64,000 nucleotides of DNA from Hyphomicrobiales bacterium (GCA_900472395.1 UCHV01000004.1:1-64000), one strand, 5' to 3'; shown: positions 29,523 to 39,617, counted from the first letter of the stretch. Notes: a model not told the origin generated them from the letters alone. Translations and numbers: made by a program.

Positions 29523-30539
29523 TTGAAGATCTCTGCATCTCTTCTCACCTGCGCTGCCGCGCTGGCGATTTCGGCATTTTCGGTTTCTGCTCCCGCCTTT
29601 GCGCAGGTGGCCGATGCCATCACCATTTATAACGCCCAGCATGAAGGGCTGACCAAGGAATGGGTGAAGGCATTCACTGAAGAGACCGGCATCGTCGTTA
29701 CCATCCGCAACGGTTCGGACCTCGAGATCGGCAACCAGATCGTTCAGGAGGGTGAAAACTCTCCCGCCGACGTTTTCCTCACCGAAAATTCGCCGGCCAT
29801 GGCGCTGGTGGACGGCAAGGGATTGTTCGAACCGATCGACAAGGCGACGCTGGAGCAGGTGCCAGACACGTTTCGTCCCGCCAATGGCCACTGGATCGGC
29901 ATTGCCGCCCGTTCCACGGTGTTTGCCTATGACAAGACCAAGTTGACGCAAGACAAACTGCCGAAATCGATGCTCGATCTTGCCAAGCCGGAGTGGAAGG
30001 GCCGGTGGGCTGCGTCTCCTTCGGGCGCGGATTTTCAGGCGATCGTCGGTGCGCTGGCGCAGTTGAAGGGCGACAAGGAAACCGCCGACTGGCTGGCCGG
30101 CATGAAGACCAACTTCACCGCCTACAAGGGCAATTCCACAGCGATGAAGGCGGTGAATGCCGGTGAGGTCGAAGGCGCGCTGATCTATCATTATTATTAT
30201 TTCGGCGATCAGGCGAAAACCGGCGAAAACAGCAGGAACGTCGCCCTGCATTATTTCGGGCATCAGGATCCCGGCGCCTTCGTGTCCATCTCCGGCGGCG
30301 GCATCCTGAAATCCTCCAGGCACAAGGAACAGGCGCAAGCTTTCCTGAAGTGGGTGACCGGCAAGGGCGGCCAGAAGGTTCTGCGTGACGGGATGTCGTT
30401 CGAATATGCCGTGGGCAAGGACGAGGCTTCCAACAAGGCGCTGGTGCCGCTCAAGGACCTCGACGCGCCGAAGGTTGAGCCGACCGAACTCAACAATGCC
30501 AAGGTCACCGACATGCTGACGGCGGCGGGAATTTTGTAA
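29523..30539 (+). CDS. Iron(III) ABC importer, periplasmic binding protein (FbpA/FutA type)
   Basis: A 338-residue secreted protein. The signal peptide ends ...VSAPAFAQ, and the mature part opens [26 protein letters not shown], the transferrin-like opening of FbpA/FutA. Ligand-region features are [17 protein letters not shown] and the tyrosine cluster [10 protein letters not shown], which matches the two-Tyr iron site. The start is TTG at 29523, with GGAGG nine bases upstream; no ATG fits the signal peptide. It is the first gene of an importer unit with the permease and ATPase genes that follow. A stem-loop follows it. Confidence 0.9.
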   Translation: MKISASLLTCAAALAISAFSVSAPAFAQVADAITIYNAQHEGLTKEWVKAFTEETGIVVTIRNGSDLEIGNQIVQEGENSPADVFLTENSPAMALVDGKGLFEPIDKATLEQVPDTFRPANGHWIGIAARSTVFAYDKTKLTQDKLPKSMLDLAKPEWKGRWAASPSGADFQAIVGALAQLKGDKETADWLAGMKTNFTAYKGNSTAMKAVNAGEVEGALIYHYYYFGDQAKTGENSRNVALHYFGHQDPGAFVSISGGGILKSSRHKEQAQAFLKWVTGKGGQKVLRDGMSFEYAVGKDEASNKALVPLKDLDAPKVEPTELNNAKVTDMLTAAGIL

Positions 30540-30558
30540 AACGGATTATCCTTGCAAG

Positions 30559-30597
30559 GAGACATCGTGGGGCGTACCCGCGATGTCTCTTGTTTTT
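30559..30597 (+). terminator. Intra-operon stem-loop with T-run (attenuating terminator)
   Basis: GAGACATCG and CGATGTCTC form a 9-bp stem extended by GGG/CCC pairing, then TTGTTTTT. It lies between the binding-protein gene and its permease. It would lower downstream expression relative to the abundant binding protein. Confidence 0.75.
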
Positions 30598-30604
30598 CGG
30601 GCAC

Positions 30605-32176
30605 ATGATGGTTTCCACCGCAGACAGCACGGTTCCGATGGCTCGGCGCAGGCGCAGTTCGGGCGCAGCGTCATGGACCTTTTCCATTGCCGCGGTCATT
30701 GCACTGCTGGCGCTTCTGCCCCTCGGTTTCGTGCTGTGGGCGACTGTCGAGACCGGACCCGCGACTGCCTATGGACTGGTTTTCAGGCCGCGGGTCGGCG
30801 AACTTCTCCTCAACACCGTGTTTCTGATCGCCTTCACCGTTCCGATCTGCTCGGTGCTCGCCGTTGGCCTCGCGTTTCTGACCGAGCGCAGCGACATGCC
30901 GGGGCGGCGTTTCTGGGCGTGGTTGTGCATCACGCCGCTGGCCGTGCCGGCCTTCGTGCATTCCTATGCCTGGATCGGGCTTTGGCCGGGTCTGCACGGA
31001 TTGCAGGCGGGGGTTGCCATCGCGGTCGTCGCCTATTTTCCGTTTCTTTATCTGCCGATATCGGCCGCCTTCCGGCTGCTCGATCCCGCTCTGGAGGATC
31101 AGGCGGCCTCGCTCGGCCTGTCGCCTCTTGCGGTATTCCTCCGGGTCGTGCTGCCGCAATTGCGGCTGGCCCTTTGCGGTGGCGCTCTGCTGGTGGGCCT
31201 GCATCTGCTGGCGGAATACGGGCTGTTTGCGATGATACGTTTCGACACGTTTACCACCGCAATCGTCGAGCAGTTCCAATCCACCTATAACGGCGTGGCC
31301 GCACATATGCTGGCGCTGGTTCTGGTTCTTTGCTGTTTCGTGCTGCTGGGCCTTGAGGCGATGGCGCGAGGGCGCAGGCGTTATGCGCGTCTTGGATCAG
31401 GCGTGGCCCGGCAATCGAGTATAGTACGGCTCGGGAAGTGGCGTTATCCGGTGCTGCTTTTGCCGGCTACCATGGCAGCGTTTGCGCTCGGGATACCGGC
31501 GTATACGCTGGGGCGTTGGCTGATTGCCGGTGGGGCAGATATCTGGCGGATGGACGAGATCGGCTTGGCTCTTGTCCAGACGCTGACGATCTGCCTGGTC
31601 GGCGGATTTTTCACCGTTCTGGCGGCACTGCCGATTGCCTGGCTTTCGGTGCGCCACGCCAACCGTTCAAGCCGACTGGTGGAAAGCTGCTATTATCTCG
31701 CAAGCGCCATGCCCGGCGTGGTCGTGGCACTGGCGCTGGTGACCGTGACAGTGCGGGTGGCGTTGCCGCTCTATCAGACGCTGGCGACGATCACGCTTGC
31801 CTATGTCATCATGTTTCTGCCGCGCGCGCTCGTGAGCCTGCGTACCAGCATTGCGCAGGTGCCGGTGGAACTGGAACAGGCGGCAGCAAGCCTCGGGCGT
31901 TCGCCGCTGCGCGCACTTCTGGCAACGACCGTGCGGCTGGCGGCTCCCGGTGCTGCGGCCGGCATGGCGCTTTCCTCGCTTGGCATCCTCAACGAACTGA
32001 CGGCGACGCAGATGCTCGCGCCGAACGGCACCCGCACGCTCGCCATGGCCTTCTGGGCGCTGTCGAGCGAAATCGATTACGCCGGTGCGGCCCCTTACGC
32101 GGTGTTGATGGTGGTGTTTTCACTGCCGATGACATGGCTTCTTCACCACCAATCCAAAAAGATCGCGGGACGATGA
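30605..32176 (+). CDS. Iron(III) ABC importer permease (FbpB type, double-length)
   Basis: A polytopic protein of about 520 residues made of two fused permease halves, the normal form for FbpB. Each half carries an EAA-type loop ([24 protein letters not shown] and [27 protein letters not shown]). About 12 hydrophobic segments are visible. Its stop overlaps the ATPase start (ATGA). The start is uncertain (30605, 30608 or 30638) because the region lies right after the stem-loop and lacks a clear ribosome-binding site. Confidence 0.9.
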   Translation: MMVSTADSTVPMARRRRSSGAASWTFSIAAVIALLALLPLGFVLWATVETGPATAYGLVFRPRVGELLLNTVFLIAFTVPICSVLAVGLAFLTERSDMPGRRFWAWLCITPLAVPAFVHSYAWIGLWPGLHGLQAGVAIAVVAYFPFLYLPISAAFRLLDPALEDQAASLGLSPLAVFLRVVLPQLRLALCGGALLVGLHLLAEYGLFAMIRFDTFTTAIVEQFQSTYNGVAAHMLALVLVLCCFVLLGLEAMARGRRRYARLGSGVARQSSIVRLGKWRYPVLLLPATMAAFALGIPAYTLGRWLIAGGADIWRMDEIGLALVQTLTICLVGGFFTVLAALPIAWLSVRHANRSSRLVESCYYLASAMPGVVVALALVTVTVRVALPLYQTLATITLAYVIMFLPRALVSLRTSIAQVPVELEQAAASLGRSPLRALLATTVRLAAPGAAAGMALSSLGILNELTATQMLAPNGTRTLAMAFWALSSEIDYAGAAPYAVLMVVFSLPMTWLLHHQSKKIAGR

Positions 32177-33216
32177 CATTTCTGCACGTGAATGGCCTGC
32201 GCAAACAATTTGGCAACGTCGCGGCGCTGGATGGTGTCGGATTGACCGTAACCGCCGGCAGCCGCACCGCGATCGTCGGCCCTTCCGGTTGCGGCAAGAC
32301 CACGTTGTTGCGGATGATCGCCGGTTTCGATGTGCCCGATAGCGGGTCTATCGCTGTCGATGGCGTACTGTTGGCGGATGCGCTGACGCAGGTGCCGGCA
32401 CACAGGCGTGGCATCGGGCTGGTGGCGCAGGACGGCAGCCTGTTTCCGCACCTGACCGTTTCCGACAATATCGGTTTCGGGCTGGAGAAGAAATTTGACG
32501 GCCGGGAAAAGCTTATCGGTGAACTGCTCGACATGGTGGGGCTGGAACGCTCCATGCTTGCCCGCAAACCGGATCAGCTTTCCGGTGGTCAGCAGCAGCG
32601 TGTGGCATTGGCGCGAGCGCTTGCCCGCAAACCGCGGCTGATGCTGCTAGACGAACCGTTTTCGGCGCTCGACACGGGGCTGAGAGCGCAGACAAGGCGG
32701 GCGGTAACGGAGGTGCTGGCGGCGGCCGGTATCACCACCATTCTCGTTACCCATGATCAGGCGGAAGCGCTGGCCTTTGCCGACCAGGTGGCGGTGATGC
32801 GCAGCGGGCAATTTGCCCAGGTAGGAAGCCCGCGCGAGATCTATGCAAGGCCGGTGGATGCGGCGACGGCAAGGTTTCTTGGCGACGCAATCGTGCTTTC
32901 CGCCGATATCCGTAACGGGTTTGCAGAATGCGCCTTGGGGCATGTGGCTGCCGATGGCGGTTTGCGGACGGGCAGGGCCGAGATCATGGTGCGGCCGGAA
33001 CAGATTGAGGTTTTGCCGTATGATGCGGACAGCGACGGTGTGACCGGGATTGCCTCGCAGATCGATTTCTGCGGTCCGAGTTATGATGTTACGATCACGA
33101 CCGATGGACCGCGGCCGTTCTTGATGCGGCTGAGCCTGTCGAGCCGGAGTGTTTTAGGCGAGGGGGATCGGGTGATGTTGAGGGTGGCCGGGGCGGCGCA
33201 TGTGTTTGGCGGATAG
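32173..33216 (+). CDS. Iron(III) ABC importer ATPase (FbpC type)
   Basis: A 347-residue ATPase with Walker [11 protein letters not shown]-loop [11 protein letters not shown] (the FbpC-type Q-loop in place of VFQ), signature [16 protein letters not shown], Walker [13 protein letters not shown] and switch [20 protein letters not shown]-like C-terminal domain follows ([13 protein letters not shown]). It is the third gene of the importer and overlaps the permease stop. No terminator is evident after it. Confidence 0.93.
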   Translation: MTFLHVNGLRKQFGNVAALDGVGLTVTAGSRTAIVGPSGCGKTTLLRMIAGFDVPDSGSIAVDGVLLADALTQVPAHRRGIGLVAQDGSLFPHLTVSDNIGFGLEKKFDGREKLIGELLDMVGLERSMLARKPDQLSGGQQQRVALARALARKPRLMLLDEPFSALDTGLRAQTRRAVTEVLAAAGITTILVTHDQAEALAFADQVAVMRSGQFAQVGSPREIYARPVDAATARFLGDAIVLSADIRNGFAECALGHVAADGGLRTGRAEIMVRPEQIEVLPYDADSDGVTGIASQIDFCGPSYDVTITTDGPRPFLMRLSLSSRSVLGEGDRVMLRVAGAAHVFGG

Positions 33217-33247
33217 CTATCCATCCGTCTAAAATGGGAGAGGCAGC

Positions 33248-33751
33248 ATACCTCTGACAAACAAAATCTCTGCTTATGACGATCGCTGGCCGGCGCAATT
33301 TGCGGCGGAGAGAGAAAGGCTGGCCGCGGTGTTCGAAGCAGAACTCGTTGCCATCCATCACGTCGGAAGTACGGCTGTGCCGGGACTTTCTGCCAAGCCG
33401 GAGATCGATGTGCTGGTTGAGGTCAGCGACCATCGGGCCAAACCTGAACGAGACCGGATTTTGACCGACCTCGGGTATACTCGCGGCAAGGACCTTCATT
33501 CCGGACATCATTTCTATAGACGTGATGTCTTGGGTGTGCGCACGCACAAGCTACATGTCTGTTGTTCCGGTCACCCGCAGATAAAGCGTATGCTGCTGTT
33601 TCGAGACATGCTTACGCGGGATGCGTCCATTCGGCGGCAGTATCAGGTGCTGAAGTTAGAGCTGGAAGCAAGCAATAAAGGCGGCATTGCCGAATACCTG
33701 GCGAGAAAGGCACCGTTCATCGATGCCTTGGTAGGGCCGACGCCGGATTGA
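33248..33751 (+). CDS. GrpB-family nucleotidyltransferase-fold protein with ATA at its expected start
   Basis: The sequence PLTNKISAYDDRWPAQFAAERERLAAVF then VAIHHVGSTAVPGLSAKPEIDVLVEV is the conserved N-terminus and core of GrpB (UPF0157) proteins, which have a nucleotidyltransferase-like fold and no assigned function. Homologous sequence begins right at 33248, after an ideal GGGAGAGG, but the codon there is ATA. The next conventional in-frame start, GTG at 33329, would remove about 27 conserved residues. Either ATA is used inefficiently or the gene is decaying by an ATG to ATA change. The length (167 residues) is otherwise normal. Confidence 0.75.
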   Translation: MPLTNKISAYDDRWPAQFAAERERLAAVFEAELVAIHHVGSTAVPGLSAKPEIDVLVEVSDHRAKPERDRILTDLGYTRGKDLHSGHHFYRRDVLGVRTHKLHVCCSGHPQIKRMLLFRDMLTRDASIRRQYQVLKLELEASNKGGIAEYLARKAPFIDALVGPTPD

Positions 33752-33780
33752 ATGTCTTGGGGATGTCAGAAGCAGATATA

Positions 33781-34842
33781 CTACACCCGCACCCCGCTCG
33801 CCTTGTCGAACAGATGCGCCCTCGTCGCATCCACCGCGATGCCGATATCGTCGCCGAAACGAATGTCGAGGCGTTCGCGGAACAGGCAGGAGATTTCCTC
33901 ATCATGGCTTTTGATGCGGGCAAAGATTTCCGAACCCGTGCCTTCGACAATCTCGACGCGGCCTGAAATGCCGCCATTGTTTTCGGCGCGGATATGTTCA
34001 GGACGAATGCCATAGACCAGCTTTCGGCCACCCAGTTTTGCCGGATCGGCGTGCGGTGGCAGCGGCAGGACAAGCCCCTTGTCACTGCGAAAAACGCCTT
34101 CCTCGATCTGTCCATCGACAAAATTCATAGCCGGTGAGCCGATGAAACCGGCGACGAAAAGGTTGGCGGGGCGATCGTAGAGGTCGAGCGGTGCGCCGAC
34201 CTGCTCGATATGACCATCGTGAAGAACGACGATCTTGTCGGCCATGGTCATGGCTTCGATCTGGTCATGGGTAACGTAGATGATCGTCGTGCCGATGCGC
34301 TGGTGCAGCGCCTTGATCTCGGCGCGCATCTGCACGCGCAGTTTGGCATCGAGGTTGGAGAGCGGTTCGTCGAACAGGAATACCTGCGGATCGCGCACCA
34401 GCGCACGGCCCATGGCAACACGCTGGCGCTGACCGCCGGAAAGCTGGCGCGGATAACGGTCGAGCAGTTTTTCGAGGCCCAGAATGGCGGCGGCACTTTC
34501 CACCTTGCGCCGTGTTTCGGTGGCGTCCGCCTTCTTGAGTTTCAGCGCGAAAGCCATGTTGTCGGCCACCGTCATGTGCGGGTAGAGCGCGTAGTTCTGG
34601 AACACCATGGCGATATCGCGGTCGCGGGCCGGCAGGTGCGAGACCTCGCGCGGGCCGATGCGGATGGCGCCGCCGGACACTTCCTCCAGTCCGGCGACCA
34701 TGCGCAGCAGCGTGGATTTTCCGCAGCCGGACGGGCCGACGAGGACAACGAATTCGCCGTCGGCGATATCGACGCTCAAATCACGGATGACTTCGACGGC
34801 GCCGAAACGTTTGGCGATATTCTGGATGTTGACTGTAGCCAT
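33781..34842 (-). CDS. Sugar-type ABC importer ATPase (MalK/UgpC family)
   Basis: A 353-residue ATPase with Walker A GPSGCGKST, Q-loop VFQNYALYPHMTV, signature LSGGQRQRVAMGRALV, Walker B FLFDEPLSNLD and switch VTHDQIEAMTMAD. The TOBE/OB C-terminal domain includes VYGIRPEHI. It is the last gene of the minus-strand cluster 33781-39617, following two permeases and a binding protein. The ATPase type fits import of mono- or oligosaccharides or sugar acids. Confidence 0.93.
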   Translation of the reverse strand: MATVNIQNIAKRFGAVEVIRDLSVDIADGEFVVLVGPSGCGKSTLLRMVAGLEEVSGGAIRIGPREVSHLPARDRDIAMVFQNYALYPHMTVADNMAFALKLKKADATETRRKVESAAAILGLEKLLDRYPRQLSGGQRQRVAMGRALVRDPQVFLFDEPLSNLDAKLRVQMRAEIKALHQRIGTTIIYVTHDQIEAMTMADKIVVLHDGHIEQVGAPLDLYDRPANLFVAGFIGSPAMNFVDGQIEEGVFRSDKGLVLPLPPHADPAKLGGRKLVYGIRPEHIRAENNGGISGRVEIVEGTGSEIFARIKSHDEEISCLFRERLDIRFGDDIGIAVDATRAHLFDKASGVRV

Positions 34843-34875
34843 GGGTGAAAATCCTCCCGATTTCCAAATGAGTTT

Positions 34876-35697
34876 TCAGCCGCCCTTGACCGCGCCGGCG
34901 GTGAGGCCCGCGACGATCTGTTTCTGAGCGAACATGGTCAGCACCAGAACCGGCAGGGTGACGATCAAAGCTGCGGCTGCCAGCGGCCCCCAGCTGACCT
35001 GTTCGAAGGAAAGCATGTTATAGACAGCGACCGGCAGCGTGCGGGTCTCTCGGCTGGCAAGCACGATGCCGAAGACAAAATTGTTCCACGAGAAGATCAC
35101 CGCCAGGATGAAGGCGACGACGATGCCGGGCTTGGCGATCGGCAGCGCCACGAGGCGAAACACCTGCCATGAGGTGGCACCGTCGATGCTGGCGGCCTCT
35201 TCCAGTTCCTTCGGTGTCGTCTCAAAATAACCGATCATGATCCACACGACGATCGGCACGGTGACGACGAGATGGATGATGATCTGCGGCAGAAGCGTGC
35301 CGAGCAGGTTCATCCATTGGAACAACAGGAAAAGCGGGATGAGGAAGGAGAGGCCGGGCGTCATGCGGGCGATCATGATGACCATGGCGGCGCGCTCCGC
35401 CTTCAGCCGCGCGATGCCGTAACCGGCCGGTACGCCGATGACGAGAGCCAAAAGGGTGGCGGCACCGGTGACGAGAACCGAATTCCAGAAATAGAGAAGA
35501 AAGTTGTTCTCCTCGAAGACCTTTGCATAGTTCGACCAGGCCACCCGCTCAGGGATGAGGATCGGCGGATAGGCGCCGTTGTCGATCTCGAATTTCAGCG
35601 ACAGCGAGATCATCCAGATGAAGAACAGGATGACCGGCGAGATCATCACCAACGCGGCAAACAGAAGGCCGAGACGGTTGAGCATACGGTGTGTCAT
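34876..35697 (-). CDS. Sugar-type ABC importer permease (MalG family)
   Basis: A 273-residue, six-helix protein. The EAA loop is ELEEAASIDGATSWQVFRLVALPIAKPG, and the C-terminal QKQIVAGLTAGAVKG is typical of MalG-type permeases. Its start shares base 35697 with the stop of the upstream permease, which implies coupled translation. The partner is the MalF-type permease at 35697-36635. Confidence 0.92.
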   Translation of the reverse strand: MTHRMLNRLGLLFAALVMISPVILFFIWMISLSLKFEIDNGAYPPILIPERVAWSNYAKVFEENNFLLYFWNSVLVTGAATLLALVIGVPAGYGIARLKAERAAMVIMIARMTPGLSFLIPLFLLFQWMNLLGTLLPQIIIHLVVTVPIVVWIMIGYFETTPKELEEAASIDGATSWQVFRLVALPIAKPGIVVAFILAVIFSWNNFVFGIVLASRETRTLPVAVYNMLSFEQVSWGPLAAAALIVTLPVLVLTMFAQKQIVAGLTAGAVKGG

Positions 35698-36635
35698 CAG
35701 CGGTCCTCCATGTCGGCCCAGTTGGTGCGGGCACGGACCATCATCAGCACGAAGGACAGCGCCACGATAACGACGAAGAAGACGACGGCCATGGCCGATC
35801 CATACCCGATGTCGTAATAGGCAAACGCGGTGTTGTAGAGGTAGATGTTGATGGTTTCCGATGCCGTGCCGGGCCCGCCTTGTGTCATTGCGTAGATGAT
35901 GTCGAAGCTTTTAACGGCATCGATGGAGCGGATGATGACGGCGATCATCAGGAAGGGCGCGATCATCGGCAGCGTCAGGTACCGGAATTTCTGCCAGGCA
36001 TTGGCGCCGTCGATTTCGGCACTCTCATACGGTTCGCGCGGCACGGCTGCGAGACCGCCGAGCACGATCAGCATGATCAGCGGTGTCCATTGCCAGGTTT
36101 CGACCAGAACCAGCGACGGAATGACCGTCGACTGGTTATAGATCCATTCCTGCGCGCCGATGCCGACCAGCGACAGGAGATAGTTCAGCACGCCGAGTTG
36201 CGGATGGAACATCATGGTCCAGACCAAAGCGATGGCGACCGGGGTCGCCATCATCGGCATGACGAACACGCCGCGCAGAAAACCGCGGAGCGGAAACTGG
36301 CCGTCGAAGACGAGGGCAGCAAGCGTTCCGAGAAACAGCGGCGCGACCACCGAAAGCACGGTGTAGAGCGCCGTGTGCCACATGCTTTCCCAGAAGCGCA
36401 TGTCGCCGGCGAGCCGGATGTAATTGTCCAGCCCGATGAACGTCTGTTCCTGTCCCAAGGTCCAGGAATTGACGCTCATCCACAGGGTGAAAACCCAGGG
36501 GAAAACGATGACTGCGCCGATGACCACGAGGGCCGGGACGACGAAGGGCCAGTAATTGGGGGCAAGCCTTGGCGGCTTTACCCCTTTTGCTGTCACGGCG
36601 TCTGCCGCGCTCGTATCAACGGTCACGGAAGCCAT
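35697..36635 (-). CDS. Sugar-type ABC importer permease (MalF family)
   Basis: A 312-residue, six-helix protein. The opening LAPNYWPFVVPALVVIGAVIVFPWVFTLWMS and the EAA loop PYESAEIDGANAWQKFRYLTLPMI are as expected. Its ATG shares base 36635 with the last base of the binding-protein stop codon. It forms the membrane channel with the MalG-type partner. Confidence 0.92.
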   Translation of the reverse strand: MASVTVDTSAADAVTAKGVKPPRLAPNYWPFVVPALVVIGAVIVFPWVFTLWMSVNSWTLGQEQTFIGLDNYIRLAGDMRFWESMWHTALYTVLSVVAPLFLGTLAALVFDGQFPLRGFLRGVFVMPMMATPVAIALVWTMMFHPQLGVLNYLLSLVGIGAQEWIYNQSTVIPSLVLVETWQWTPLIMLIVLGGLAAVPREPYESAEIDGANAWQKFRYLTLPMIAPFLMIAVIIRSIDAVKSFDIIYAMTQGGPGTASETINIYLYNTAFAYYDIGYGSAMAVVFFVVIVALSFVLMMVRARTNWADMEDR

Positions 36636-37963
36636 TATCCCTCGCTGCGTGCCAGAACCGGTGCGAACTGTTCGCCCGCTTTCTTGAGCTCGGCGGCCGG
36701 GTCAGCGCCGCCGATCATGTTGGTAAGCGCCACGCCATAAATGTCGCGGAACTCGGTGACGGGGATGATGACCGGCAGCGCCAGTTGCGAGACCTTGCCG
36801 GAGGCAACCACCGCATCCACCCATTCGCCCGGCATGGTGACGCCCTTGCGAACTGCGGCATCGTCGAGGATCGACTGACGGTACGGCACACCGGCACCGG
36901 CCTGCAGCAGATGCGCACCCATTTCATGGGAGATCGCCCATTGGCAGAACAGGTAGGCGGCTTCCTTCTTGGTGCTGGCGGCGGTAACGCCCAGACCATC
37001 GCCGAATGTGCCGGCGGCCTGTGCGGCAGGACCTTTGGGGATGACGCTGTAGCCGGTCTTGCCGACGACGCGGGATTTTTCCGGGTTTTCGATCGGCGGC
37101 GCGAAACCGACGCCATCGAACCACATGCCGACCTTGCCCTGCAGGAAGGCGGATTGCGCTTCGGCCCAGTTGAAGCCGGAGACGCCGACCGGGGCGGCCT
37201 TGGTCATCAGCGTCTGATACATCTTTGCTGCTTCGACGGCTTCCTTCGAATCGCTGGCGACCTTGCCGTCGACGATCGGAGTAGCACCGTAACCCAGCAT
37301 CAGCGAGGTCCAGACGGGTGTGTTGGCATTTTTCAGGCCACGCGCGACAAAACCGAATGTGTTGGTGGACTTGTCGGTGAGAGCTTCGGCGGTGGAAACC
37401 ATTTCCTCGAAGCTCGTCGGATATTTGAGGCCCTTGGCGTCAAACAGCTCCTTGTTCCAGTAGACGATCCAGTAATCGACGGAGAAGGGCAGGGAGCGCA
37501 AGGTGCCGTCGGCATCTTTCGCAAATTTCAGGCCGGCCTCGGCAAAGTCGCCTTCCACCATGGATGGGTCGGTGAGGCTCGGGTCCTTGAAGAAACCGGA
37601 GAGATCGGCGAGCCACTTGCCCTTTTCATACTGGCGTTTCTGAACGTGATAGCTCAGATGCACGACGTCGAAGCTCGGGCGGCCCGACGACAGTTCGATC
37701 GTCGTCTTCTGGCGCTGCTGCTGTTCAGGCGTGGCTTCGGCATTGACTTTGATGCCGGTCAGCGCCTCGAAATCCTTCATGTATTTCAAAAGGATTTCGC
37801 CACGCGGGCTTTTGACGAGATTCACTTCAAGCGTCGTGCCGGCAAACTTTTTCCAGTCGACCGCAGCCGATGCCGGGCGTGCGCCGACGAGGCCTGCGGC
37901 ACCCAAAGCTGCGGAGCCTGCCAGAAAGTTGCGGCGGGTCGGGGTCCAGAATGGTGATGTCAT
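36635..37963 (-). CDS. Sugar-type ABC importer binding protein with twin-arginine signal
   Basis: A 442-residue family-1 binding protein. The N-terminus PTRRNFLAGSAALGAAGLVGARPASA is a twin-arginine signal, so the protein is probably exported folded, which is less usual for sugar-binding proteins. Mature features include FEALTGIKVNAEATPEQQQRQK, VDYWIVYWNKELFDAKGL and KVGMWFDGVGFAPPIENP. The ATG at 37963 follows GGAGGAGG. The neighbouring DapA-family aldolase and GntR gene suggest a sugar acid or amino-sugar substrate. Confidence 0.9.
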   Translation of the reverse strand: MTSPFWTPTRRNFLAGSAALGAAGLVGARPASAAVDWKKFAGTTLEVNLVKSPRGEILLKYMKDFEALTGIKVNAEATPEQQQRQKTTIELSSGRPSFDVVHLSYHVQKRQYEKGKWLADLSGFFKDPSLTDPSMVEGDFAEAGLKFAKDADGTLRSLPFSVDYWIVYWNKELFDAKGLKYPTSFEEMVSTAEALTDKSTNTFGFVARGLKNANTPVWTSLMLGYGATPIVDGKVASDSKEAVEAAKMYQTLMTKAAPVGVSGFNWAEAQSAFLQGKVGMWFDGVGFAPPIENPEKSRVVGKTGYSVIPKGPAAQAAGTFGDGLGVTAASTKKEAAYLFCQWAISHEMGAHLLQAGAGVPYRQSILDDAAVRKGVTMPGEWVDAVVASGKVSQLALPVIIPVTEFRDIYGVALTNMIGGADPAAELKKAGEQFAPVLARSEG

Positions 37964-38031
37964 GATGTCCTCCTCCAAGGTTTACCGGGATCTCCTCATC
38001 CCGGCTCATGAACGTTGAAATTCTGCTTGTC

Positions 38032-38709
38032 CTAAATCCTGAGGGCGCGGTCCCTCGCATTGCCGATATGCTTGACGACGGCTTCGACGGCGCCGGTGGC
38101 GGAGCGAGCCTTGATCTCGTCCAGAATGGTCATGTGCTCGCCCATGACCGACGCAACGCGGCCGTTGATGCGAAAGCGTTCCTGGTTGATCAGGCGCATC
38201 TTGATCGAGTTGACGCGGTAGACATTCGAGATGATGCGGTTGCCCAGCGCATCTATGAAGGCGTCGTGCATGCCCCAATCGACGGCCTGCGCTTCCGCCT
38301 CCAATTCCGGCGTTTCGTTGCCGGCTGCTGCTGCGACCGCAAGTTCGCGGTGTTTTGCGATCATGCCATCGACGATCTCGTCGGATGCCGAAGCCACGAA
38401 CAGCGCGACCGCTTCCTTTTCGAGAAACAGGCGCAGCTGGAAGGCTTCGCGGATGAGATGCAGGTCGATATGGGCGATCTGCAATCCGCGCTGCGGCACC
38501 GTCTTGATCAATCCTTCGGCCTCCAACCGGGGGATCAGTTCACGGATGGCGCCGAGCGGCAGGCCCGTCAGTTCCACCAGAACGCGCTGCGACACGAACT
38601 GGCCAGGCCGGACATCACGCGCCAGCAGGTGCCGGGTAAAGCTCTCGTAAGCTTTTTCCCGAAGCGTGGGTTCTTCCACCTGCTGGTCGTCACGTTCGTG
38701 CATGGCCAT
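38032..38709 (-). CDS. GntR-family regulator with FCD sensor domain
   Basis: About 225 residues. The winged helix-turn-helix is LREKAYESFTRHLLARDVRPGQFVSQRVLVELTGLPLGAIRELIPRLEAEGLI. An all-helical FCD ligand domain follows (REAFQLRLFLEKEAVALFVA ... MHDAFIDALGNRII), with His residues for a metal-bound carboxylate ligand. I start at the ATG at 38709. It lies between the aldolase and the importer genes on the same strand, so it probably senses the substrate or product of this pathway. A palindrome upstream of the aldolase (39656-39672) is its likely operator. Confidence 0.9.
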   Translation of the reverse strand: MAMHERDDQQVEEPTLREKAYESFTRHLLARDVRPGQFVSQRVLVELTGLPLGAIRELIPRLEAEGLIKTVPQRGLQIAHIDLHLIREAFQLRLFLEKEAVALFVASASDEIVDGMIAKHRELAVAAAAGNETPELEAEAQAVDWGMHDAFIDALGNRIISNVYRVNSIKMRLINQERFRINGRVASVMGEHMTILDEIKARSATGAVEAVVKHIGNARDRALRI

Positions 38710-38735
38710 TGAAATTCCGGTCGTCCTCTTCTGTC

Positions 38736-39617
38736 TCAGGCGGCCTTGGTGCGGAACAATCCGTCGAAGACGCGGCCGAGCTGTTGTTGTACGTCCGTCG
38801 ATATAGAAAGCAGCGGCGCACGCACCGCAAGCCACTTCTGATCATCGAGCTCGCGGGCAAGCATTGCCTTCACCGCCGGCGTCACCGGGTGCTTCAGAAG
38901 CTCGACCACGAGATCGACGACACGATCATCGTCACGGCCGTCATTGGCCATGGCGCCGACTTCTTTCGGGGCGAAATTGGCCACGCCCGAGATGGCGCCC
39001 TGACCGCCCATGCGGACGCCCTGTGCCAGATGGCGTTCGTCGCCGATCAGGATGACGAGGTCGGAATGATCCTTCAACAGCGCCTGCGTGTGGTTCCAGT
39101 CGCCGCCGGAATCCTTGACACCGGTGACGATGCCGGGAAACGCTTCTCTCAACCGGGCGACGAGCGGCACGCTGAGCGTTACCATCGTGACCGAGGGGAT
39201 GTTGTAGACGAGGATATCTCGGGCCTTTTCTCCCAGCAGCGAAAACACGCGTGAAAACCAGCGGAACAGGCCTTCGTCGCTGACATTCTTGAAATAGGAG
39301 GGGGGAGCAAGGAGAATGTTGCGAACACCGCGATCGAGCGCATGACCGGCCTGGCTGGCCGCGTCTTCGGCGGAATCGACCAACACGCCGACCACGATCT
39401 GCCGGGGCGATACGCCGGCATCGAGGACGGCGGTGAGGACGCGCTCGCGTTCGTCCGCACCGATTGATGAACCTTCACCTGTCGTGCCGAAAAGGGTGCA
39501 GCTGTTGCAGCCGGCGGCAAGGCTGCGTTTGACCTGCGCAATCATCATGTCGAGCAGGATATCGCCGTTTTCATCGAAAGGGGTAGTCAATGCGACGGAT
39601 AGACCGAAGCGTGTCAT
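38736..39617 (-). CDS. DapA/N-acetylneuraminate-lyase family aldolase
   Basis: A 293-residue TIM-barrel Schiff-base enzyme. It has the family's LFGTTGEGSSIGADER loop (GTTGE), the catalytic Tyr in ILVYNIPSVTM and the Schiff-base Lys in GIVTGVKDSGGDW. The family includes dihydrodipicolinate synthase, sialate lyase and ketodeoxy-sugar-acid aldolases. In a catabolic operon with a sugar importer and GntR regulator, a 2-keto-3-deoxy acid or sialic-acid-like aldolase is more likely than lysine synthesis. The ATG at 39617 follows GGAGGAG. Confidence 0.88.
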   Translation of the reverse strand: MTRFGLSVALTTPFDENGDILLDMMIAQVKRSLAAGCNSCTLFGTTGEGSSIGADERERVLTAVLDAGVSPRQIVVGVLVDSAEDAASQAGHALDRGVRNILLAPPSYFKNVSDEGLFRWFSRVFSLLGEKARDILVYNIPSVTMVTLSVPLVARLREAFPGIVTGVKDSGGDWNHTQALLKDHSDLVILIGDERHLAQGVRMGGQGAISGVANFAPKEVGAMANDGRDDDRVVDLVVELLKHPVTPAVKAMLARELDDQKWLAVRAPLLSISTDVQQQLGRVFDGLFRTKAA

